Shown here: piece by piece, positions 56,306-64,000 of the stretch
Position numbering within the stretch: the stretch's first letter is position 1
Layout of the letters: each line of letters begins with the position of its first letter
Assembly: GCF_029227915.1 (NCBI RefSeq)
Contig: NC_079878.1
Span: 7,316,001-7,380,000 of the forward strand
DNA: 64,000 nucleotides
Direction: 5' to 3'
Origin: Hydractinia symbiolongicarpus
Taxonomy: Eukaryota > Cnidaria > Hydrozoa > Anthoathecata > Hydractiniidae
The notes under the pieces: generated by a model
Database searches by the model: none
Told to the model about the DNA's origin: nothing
Seen by the model: only the letters and a program-made list of their open reading frames with translations
Translations under genes and position numbers: made by a program

Positions 56306-57929
56306 ACTTTATGTTGTAGTAAAAAGTTGTACATATTAATTTGTTGTGCGAAGCACAAGTCGTCCGCATGACCATGAATATAAAGCTGGATTTTTGCTAC
56401 GGACCGGATGTCCACTACTATTAAGGAAATATATGTCAAACTCTGAAACAAAATATGAAACATAATTTGGAAAATTTGATTGGCAACCACTGTCCTTTTA
56501 TGGGACCATTGGTTGATAGTGTGAAGTTCAAGAGATTTTGCATTTTCTACGTTAAGACGGCGTATAACAGTAAAATTGGCGATTGGCAGTCGTTCTGTTA
56601 ATTTCTCGTACGTGATCCTGTAGACCAGATTGTACATTGAGCTCGAGTGTTTGAATTCGCATGAACTAATACTAGTCAGTACATTTTGATACCAAACAGG
56701 CACAAATTTGAAAAATATTCGTTTAATGAGACCTATGTATTAGAAATAATTTTTGATCAATTAGGCTTTTTTAAAGCAATGAAAGCCCATTTTTTCTTAA
56801 AAACATCTACGCAACCTTAGTAGTAAATTAGAATATTTACTGCGACAGCATATACTTCACGGCGGATGTTTTTTAAAGGTTTAGCACAAATCCGCTTTGT
56901 ACAATAAAAAGCGCATTCTGATTTGTTCTGTGCACCTTTAGCCAGAATAACTTTTTTTAAAGAGAGTAAGGGTAGAAGATTTCGCCAGTTTAGAAAATCG
57001 AATTGTAATTTTTGGACGAATAATTATTAGTTATGTTCGTTACACCAAAGAGGAATGAAAATACCTAATGTTATTGTAGTTCATAGTGAAAGAAGAAATA
57101 AATCATGAACTTTGAGATTTCCCCTTTTTTCATCTTTTTTTCGAGTGAAAATCTTTCGCGTCTTAGATATCCATGACTGCGTGAAAAAACTGATTGTTTT
57201 TGGTGCTGCACTGTAAAATAAAAAGCCCATCTCGGGCAGACCGAGCTTGCGCGAGGTCTGTGCCTACCACTTTTAAAATATCCACATTAGAATCACTTTA
57301 GATGTAAAATAATTAGAAACAGTCCGCGATTGTGTTGATGATATTATTTTCTTATAAATTAATTTTCCTAGCTTTATGATTTGCAGAAGCTATCCTCCCT
57401 AAAAAGGCAAAAAATCCCTGCAAATGGGGAAAACGAGTGGTGTAAAATCGTAGGGGGGTAAATATTAGGGGGTAAAATAGTCGGGGGTGAAAGACTTGAT
57501 TACCGTGATTATTCGGTTGCCGCACAGTTAGAAAAAATGAGAAATCAGAAAACGAAAGCTTTCGATACGTGGTGGTGTGGGTGGTGTGGTGCTTGCTTTC
57601 TCTAAATTGCTACTGTTTGGTTAAAGTGGGAAGGCATTTTGATAACTAACGATTATATTGTTTTATGGATGCTTAAGTTATTGTAAATAACGCCAGAATA
57701 CAATTGAAATTTATAGCTGTACCCCATATGGTACCCCATAGACCTTTTTGAATGCTTACATTTTTCGTGGTAAGCCCTTTCTGGCTCTAACAACTGCGTG
57801 GCAGGCAGAAAGATGCGAAAGCTTGCTGAAGAAAGGTCTTTTTCAGCCCATTTCTTTCTACAAAAATATTTTTGAGGCTTTAAACTATTATTGAGTGTAG
57901 ATGGGTAACTTGTGACTGACATATATTCA
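56306..57929. other. Duplicated region downstream of the partial SR copy
   Basis: Matches 52169-54186 apart from the deletion near 56425. No gene was recognised. Confidence 0.4.
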
Positions 57930-58094
57930 TATAGATGACTTGCTATCTTGATAATTTTTATTTTTTTTATTTTTTGGCAGGTAAAATAAAGCAATTTAAT
58001 TGGCTAATAATTCTTTTTAGAAGATCTGATTGGTTAAAAAACTATTTGCCTGCCGAAATAAAATGTAAACAAAGATTCTAGCAAGTCATCTATA
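57930..58094. mobile_element. MITE, TATAGATGACTTGCT family, duplicated copy
   Basis: The counterpart of 54187-54351, carried along by the tandem duplication. Inverted ends are intact. Confidence 0.85.
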
Positions 58095-58133
58095 AAGTCG
58101 TAATGATACCTTTGCGCAAAAAAAAAACAGACT

Positions 58134-58544
58134 AAAAAGGACCTCACTTCACCTAGCGCCCTCATCTTTTTACAAACCACGCTATTGTTTAAAGCTGAAA
58201 GGGCTTAGCGGGGAAAATATAAACATTCAAAAAGCTCTATTGCCTTTATTGTATAGAGCTTGAAATGCTGAAATAAGTGGGTGTGTTTATTTTGCAGCTA
58301 CCAGCAGACTAAGAAGTGGTTTATTCTGCTGTTAGTATGGAACCATTTATTATAGTAACTTTCACAAAATATTTTGGCATTTATACTGCCAGGAGATTAT
58401 TTAGATTTGTTCTGCCTGCCGTATAATAAGGGCTATTTATTTTTTCAGCAGTATACGATAGCAAAATACTTAGGCCCCAAGTATTTTTCTATTGTATAAG
58501 TGGGGTCATGAGTTGTATTAGTTCTATTTATTCTGCTAACAGTA
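58134..58544. other. Spacer present only in the second copy
   Basis: No coding or repeat feature was recognised. It lies between the duplicated SR downstream DNA and the LINE tail. Confidence 0.35.
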
Positions 58545-59552
58545 ACACTCTTCATCATCATAATCATCATCATCATCATTCTTGGCCTAATGTCCGTTTT
58601 CCATGCTAGCATGGGTTGGACGGGCTATATTAATGACACTCTTTCAATCTGATCTAGACTGTGTTGATCTAAACTCAACTTCCTCTGTATCAAGTGTGTC
58701 CCCATAACCTCCTGCCAAGTCTTTCTCGGTCTGCCCCTTGGCTTTGCCCCAGGAACTATCAAGTTTCTACACTTTCTTACCCAATTATCCTCCTTTATTC
58801 TTTCCAAGTGCCTCAGACAATTCAATCTTCTTATCTGGATAACATCTTTAATTCTGCGGATACTTAGCCTGCTTCTTAGCTCATCTGAACCCTTTCTGTC
58901 TCTCAGACTGGCGTTACACATCCACCTAACCATTCTCATATCATTCCTTTCTAAACGGTCAAGATCTTCCTGCTTCACTGCCCATGTCTCACTATCGTAC
59001 AACATAACACTTCTTACACAGGCCTTATACAACCTACCTTTTTTTTCTGCTAGTCAACAAAGGAAGTAACTCTCTGAACTTCTTCCAAGCAGAACCTATC
59101 CTGCAAGTAACACTTCTTTCAACACCCCCTTCACTGCCCGACATATCACCTAAGTAACAGAAGTTCTCAACTATCTCTAACAAGCCACTGTTGTACATCA
59201 TTAAAGCTGGAATTACTTCATTCTCTATAATCTCACCTTTGCGACGCTTTCATACAAACTGAATGTCAGCTCTCAACCTTCCACCAATACTACTGCACTT
59301 CTTATGTACCCAATGCTTGCAAGTCTGACAAAAAATTGTGTTAGTACCAACCCCTTTCCTGCAAACTCCACAAGGCCACTTTCCAACTACAAGGTCACAC
59401 TTGGCTGCAATGATACTAATCATGACTTTAGACTTTGCTGTGTTCACCCTTAGCCCTTTCTCTTCTAGTCCTTTCTTTTGTTGGCAGTATAATAGGGTTA
59501 TTTGTTCTTCTGGTAGTGACTACTGAGAGTGTATACAGGCAGGGGCAAATCC
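58545..59552 (-). pseudogene. LINE 3' part, antisense, with (ATG)n tail
   Basis: On the minus strand, from 59552: the PHD-like finger region, then after a degraded stretch YKACVRSVMLYDSETWAVK and the conserved C-terminal block (59032-58625; LDRLERND, AKPRGRPRKTWQEV). It ends with the CCGTCCAACCCATGCTAGC motif and a (GAT)n run at about 58580-58552. Same family as 14080 and 30712. Confidence 0.88.
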
Positions 59553-60836
59553 AGGAAATTACTCCAGGCATCTGTAAGCCCTGAAATTCTTTTTTGTCCT
59601 TTTTAGGAAAGAAAACATTATTATTTTTAAGTGAACTACATCTAGAACGGTTACTACCACATTGTGGGTGCCCAAATTGGATGTCCTCAAAACCAGTCTC
59701 ACAATGTTTAAATTGACATTAGCCCCTGATAGGAGTACTTTTTCCTTTCAGTTTCTACTGGCAAGATAAATAGGAATTAAGCATCTATTTTGCTGATTGA
59801 ATGAAAATTTTTTTTCTGGAAAACAAAAAGCAGTTAATTTTAAATATGCTTATTTCAAGCTCCACCAGGAGAAATTTGTTATTTAAATATAATTTTTTGC
59901 TTATCTTACCATTAAACCACAGGAGATTTAAACTAAACAACATAGGAAATGAATACAAGTGTTTTTAAAACTACATTAAGGCAAGAAATCTTTTCATCAG
60001 GAAATTTACCCAGGCATTTTAACTTCTCGTTTTAAAATATAAAAAAAAAGATTTTTTTGCAGCATTTTAATTTCCCGATCTAAATCCATTTTTAGTGACA
60101 TTTTAATTTTTATTGTGATAATCTGCTGGTACCAGTAGAGTAACAATCAGATAAGTTGAATGGTACTTGGAGAATATACAATTCGTTAAATTGCTGGTCA
60201 CAAACAGGCCAACAGACACAGTTTTCATATTATTATAATACATTGATAAACCTGTGAGAAAATCCACTTATGTAGAAGGTAAATGGAAAAAAATAGGTTG
60301 ATTTAAGAATTTTGATTATTAACCCTAACGATTAATAGAGACGATCGCGACAGCATCATTATTTTTTATACATCGCGACTATCGCGAAGCTCTTCGTTAA
60401 CATTTTTTCTATCGCGATGGTCACGATAGGATCACGGATCATTCGTGTCGCGCATGATACGCGCTCACGCAGGTGTCCTGATTCCAGTACTGTAGTAGTG
60501 TATAAACAAAAAAAAATAAATTAAAGAAATTTGTTTAGCTGTTGCTTTTAATATGTAGATGGGTAAAAGTATTTATGATGACAGTTGGTTTTAAAAAATT
60601 TTAAACTTTCAATATATAACCATTACTTTGTATGCTGTGCAATGTTCTCCAGTGTAAAAATTTTGCAATAGCATCATGATCATCATTTTTATAAGGTTAT
60701 TATAAGGTTTTTATAAGATAATACATGTCAACAAGCAAAATAATAAAGACTTACATGCCCTAGAACACGTTAGTTCGTTGACCCCTCTGGCTGTAAGACT
60801 AATGCTATTGTATCAATCCACCCAGATCACAAATAA
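59553..60836. other. Intergenic, nothing recognised
   Basis: AT-rich. 60345-60440 holds several short CATCGCGA/ATCGCGA motifs in both orientations (for example near 60372 and 60411) that may be a decayed inverted repeat. No exon found. Confidence 0.4.
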
Positions 60837-61567
60837 TCTCTTATAATAATACAGAGACTGTGTCTGTCCGTAACAGACAAAGTGGATATGTTCATTTTCC
60901 TTTGATGTTGCTGAAAAATGCATGTCTCAAATGTTAAATTTTCTGACGTTACGGCGCAACTTTAATAACAATACTTTAACGTCAATACCTTATATTCAAT
61001 AGATAAAGCCATTACAGTGCACCTAAAACTTAGAGGCCAAATAACTTGGAAACAAGGTGGTGACGTCAATGATTTTTCACAGCGTGGATAACTAGGGACC
61101 ACCTAAGACCAATTTGGGTAATTTTCAAACCTGAGTCCCCAAATCCGTTTCGGAATGGACGTGTTGATGACAACATCGAAAAACATTCAAACCGCAATAT
61201 TTTCGTAACCGTTTGTCAAAATTACACGATCCCATACATTTTCTTGATCAGCGTTTCAAGATGTATATGATGATGGCAACGGGCATACAAATTTAAAAAT
61301 TTTTTTTTTTTGGTTTTGACAGGCCATTGCCGACGTCAGCAAAATTTTTAAACCCTTATATCTTATTAACCGCTCATCGAAAGCACATGGTCATATACAT
61401 TTTCTTGATCAGCAGTATAAGCTCTACATATTATAGGCAACGAATGAACTAAATTTTGCTAATTTTTTTTTGTATTTGCAATGCTGTCGTCAGCAAAGAG
61501 CTTAAAACAGAATATTTTTTATTTTCCTTCTGCCTAAGTGGATTTCTCCACGGGCTTTATCGACTAG
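60837..61567 (+). mobile_element. Helitron-like non-autonomous element, 731 bp
   Basis: Starts with TCTCTTATAATAATA after an A. Ends with the hairpin GTGGATTTCTCCAC, then GGGCTTTATCGA, then CTAG, followed by T. These are Helitron-type ends (5' TC, subterminal hairpin, 3' CTRR, AT target). The 5' and 3' ends match the tandem array at 38766-39204. The interior matches the repeat at 63515-64000. No coding capacity. It lies just before the spectrin start. Confidence 0.72.
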
Positions 61568-61687
61568 TCCATTATAATAAAACAATTATATAGCTTAGTT
61601 CTTAAAATATTTATTTTGATCCAACCTGTTTTATGCATTTTAGGAAATGTGTAATTTTAATTTGGACAAATCTAATCAAAAGAGTTT

Positions 61688-63399
61688 ATGGAAGTGCCAG
61701 AAGAAAGAGATCGTATCAGTGAACTAAAAAATGAACGAATTGCTTTGCAGAAGAAAACATTTACAAAATGGGTTAATGCTTTTTTAGAAAAAAGTGGCAA
61801 TGGAATTGAAAATATTTTCAGAGACTTTAATGATGGCAGACTGCTCATCAAATTGCTGGAAAATATATCTGGTGAAAAAATCGGAATTGTATGTAAGTAT
61901 ATCTCAATAAAATTTTTTAAGGTTTTTGAATAGCATCAAATTGTATGTGGCAGGTATTTAAGGTGTGAGTAAGGGAAAAAAAAGTTTTTTTAACAAAGTT
62001 TTTTTTTAACTCCTTTTATAAAGTAAGTGAATTTGTTACTGGTGAAATTATTTTTTATAAAATAGAATAGAAATGCAAGTTTTTTCCAAAATCACAATCC
62101 TCATCATTAGTCTTCATGCTGAACGTGCTAAAAAGATGAAATATAAGCGTAAATGTTTATGTTTATCGCTTTGGGAATAAACTGTGGTATGAGTATATTT
62201 TGTAACAATACCGTAATCACAACCAATGTTGTAAAAAACGATATTGTTGAAATTCTTGTATCGCTTTTTATTTAATGATTCTTTGTTTTTATCCAATCAA
62301 TTAAAAATCACTTTTCATTTTGTTTATTTTTACTTTACCCGTCTCTCCTTGTGAATATAATATTTTAAGTGCGAATATGAGCAGACACGCTCGTTATATA
62401 GAAGTTGTTAAAAACACCCGTAGCGACCATTTAACTATATGAAAGTGATGATATTTTTCAAAAATCTTTAGCTCTTTTTCGCAATGTTCATTTTTTGTGT
62501 TAGTACTGCTAGCCTTTTTATCTTCATTTACAAAACTATAAAAGCTACAAGGTGGAGGGTGAGCAGCTTTTAAAGACAGATGTTGTATCTAAAACGATTT
62601 TAAATTTAATTCGTGTGTGAACGTAAGTGTGAACAGATATCATTTTCAGCGAATTATGGTTTGTAATTTGAGGAAAAAAAATTATTGGAATATATCTTCA
62701 AAACAGAAAATACTTACACTATAATCTTCAAATCGTTTTTAGATCAATGTGTTGTAATTACAAAACAGTGAACATAAATCATGCAAAACTAAAAGTTTTG
62801 TAAATAGAGATGCATTAGTAAAGGAGGGGTCATTTTTTTAGCGTCTTTTAGTGTCTTCAATTTTATTTTGTTTCCAATAATTTTTATATCATCTTTAAGC
62901 AATTTTATAAACTTTTAGAAAATATTATACAACAATAATACAACTTTCACGTAATTTTAAAGCTGCTTTAAAACATCACACTTTTTCCCTTACTCACACC
63001 TTAAAGAATCATAACTGGGCAAAACTTGTAGATACATTAAATATTTATAAAATAATTTTTTACAGCAAGGGGAAATCAGCGAATACACAAACTAGAAAAT
63101 GTTTCAAGGGTGTTGGAATATCTCACTAAGTCAGTAAGTGAGTTAAATATTTAAACTTAAAGAGAATCCTGCTGTGCATTATTTTTCTCTCTTTAATATT
63201 TCATCTTTTTGATTTTAAATCTAAGGGCAATAACTAACAAGGCATTTGTTTGGTATTCTTATACTATTTTACATTTTAATCTTAGATTAAGTTGGAAAGT
63301 ATTGGTGCAGAAGATGTTGTTGATGGTAAAGAAGAGTTGATCCTTGGTTTGCTTTGGACAATTATATTGCGATTTTCAATTTCTGATGTTAAGGATGAG
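61688..63399 (+). CDS. Beta-spectrin-like, N-terminal calponin-homology exons (partial)
   Basis: Actin-binding membrane-skeleton protein. The gene continues past the window. Exons: 61688-61892, 63066-63133, 63286-63399 (phases 1, 0, 0; all GT..AG). An acceptor-like CATTTTAG before 61644 suggests a 5' UTR exon upstream. The protein shows an N-terminal ELKNERIALQKKTFTKWVNA (beta-spectrin hallmark QKKTFTKWVN), DGRLLIKLLENISGEKIG, then RIHKLENVSRVLEYL, and VDGKEELILGLLWTIILRF, i.e. the first CH domain up to its last helix. The short N-terminus before the CH domain (about 20 residues, against about 50 in human conventional beta-spectrins) is odd; it could be a beta-heavy type or a start further upstream. 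The type cannot be settled from the CH domain alone. Confidence 0.88.
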
Positions 63400-63514
63400 G
63401 TCTGTTCTTTGTATCTATATAATAATACGGAGCTTCTGTCTGTGACTTTTGCGAAGTGGATAAAATTTCTTTGATAAAGTCTATAAAACATCGCCTATAA
63501 ATTTGTTCTGTAAA

Positions 63515-64000
63515 TTAGCAAACTTTGACGTTAAAGCAATATTGACGTCAAAGGAAAGTATATTAAGATTAGTGAAGCCAATGCATTGCACTTTTAAAAT
63601 TAAGGCTTAATAACTTGGAAACGGGTGGAAATAACTGACGTCATCTCCTGCGTGGGTAACTAGGGACTACCTGGGACCAAGTTGGGTAAGTTTTCCAAAC
63701 CTGGGTCACCAAATCCGTTTCGGAATGGACAGGTAAATGACGTCATAAAAAAACCTTTAAACCCTAATATCTCTGCATCCGTTTGTCTCAAGTACACGAT
63801 CCTATACATTTTCTTGATCAGCGTTTCAAGATCTATACGATGAAGGCAATAGGTACACAAATTTTTTGAAAATAAATTTTTGGGTTTGACAGGCCATTGC
63901 TGACGTCAACAAAATTTTTAACACCTTATATCTCCTTAGGCTTTTGTCGAATACATATGATCCTATACATTATTGTGATCAGCGTTTTAACCTTTACATG
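63515..64000 (+). mobile_element. Second copy of the Helitron-like interior repeat, cut by the window end
   Basis: Runs parallel to 60945-61430: GCTTAATAACTTGGAAAC, TAACTAGGGACTACCTGGGA, CCAAATCCGTTTCGGAATGG, TACATTTTCTTGATCAGCG. It lies in the intron after spectrin exon 3. No terminal structure is visible within the window. Confidence 0.7.

Larger units (their letters stand above)
54857..59552 (+). repeat. Tandem duplication, second copy
   Basis: Begins with the 14-bp tail of SR exon 5 joined directly to LINE DNA at 54856/54857, and ends at the same LINE position at 59552. It keeps 58134-59084, which the first copy lost. Small differences include a 20-nt insertion near 55743 and a 3' region shortened by about 380 bp near 56425. 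Confidence 0.9.

Noticed and set aside
1-64000. tRNA, rRNA or CRISPR features
   Set aside because: A GGGGTTCGAGC motif near 18893 was checked but no cloverleaf forms around it. No rRNA stretches were recognised. Tandem repeats lack regular short spacers, and CRISPR is not expected in nuclear DNA.

Overview
The window reads as AT-rich eukaryotic nuclear DNA. Genes are broken by spliceosomal introns (GT..AG), intergenic space is large, and decayed transposons are dense. Protein similarities recalled from families, together with the repertoire of non-LTR, Penelope-like, Tc1, TTAA-target and Helitron-like elements, suggest a marine invertebrate, most likely a cnidarian (perhaps a hydrozoan). That placement is inference; no species marker is visible. 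All exon structures were assembled by hand from splice signals, reading phase and family conservation. No alignment, expression or database evidence was available.

Layout. (1) 0.5-4.0 kb, minus: a UPF0488/C8orf33-like gene in at least five exons, with one short conserved exon not located. (2) 5.2-13.2 kb, minus: a complete eight-exon gene for a CTDNEP1/Dullard-type phosphatase of 236 aa. Its introns hold a 1.58-kb TTAA-flanked inverted-repeat element with an internal 374-bp tandem repeat, and a degenerate tandem-repeat field. (3) 13.9-33.5 kb: a gene-poor transposon field with a Helitron-like end, a decayed non-LTR retrotransposon, a GC-capped MITE, a dead Tc1 transposase, a TTAA element, a reverse transcriptase with a restriction-like endonuclease, a Penelope-like GIY-YIG fragment abutting two different LINE fragments, and a 1.2-kb element with 6-bp target duplications. 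(4) 33.9-42.9 kb, plus: an eight-exon gene (945 aa) of the ITPRID family (KRAP/SSFA2, TESPA1), with a clear IP3-receptor-binding segment and a C-terminal coiled coil. Its introns carry a head-to-tail Helitron-like array and a THAP-bearing TTAA element that itself contains another transposon. (5) 45.8-47.5 kb, plus: a two-exon gene for a small, probably secreted, all-helical protein I do not recognise. (6) 48.3-52.2 kb, plus: an SRSF4/5/6-type splicing factor with two tandem homologous exons separated by only 37 nt, i.e. candidate mutually exclusive exons. (7) 50.7-59.6 kb: a tandem duplication that copies the 3' half of the SR gene (three intact exons) along with a LINE. (8) 60.8-64.0 kb, plus: a Helitron-like element, then the start of a beta-spectrin gene (calponin-homology domain) that runs off the window.

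The host genes do not form a pathway and are ordinary unlinked neighbours. The points most worth following are the tandem SRSF exons, the partial SRSF duplication, the orphan secreted helical protein, the invertebrate KRAP-like gene, and two transposon structures: the Helitron-like tandem array and the 6-bp-TSD family with GTGCGATCGCAC subterminal palindromes.
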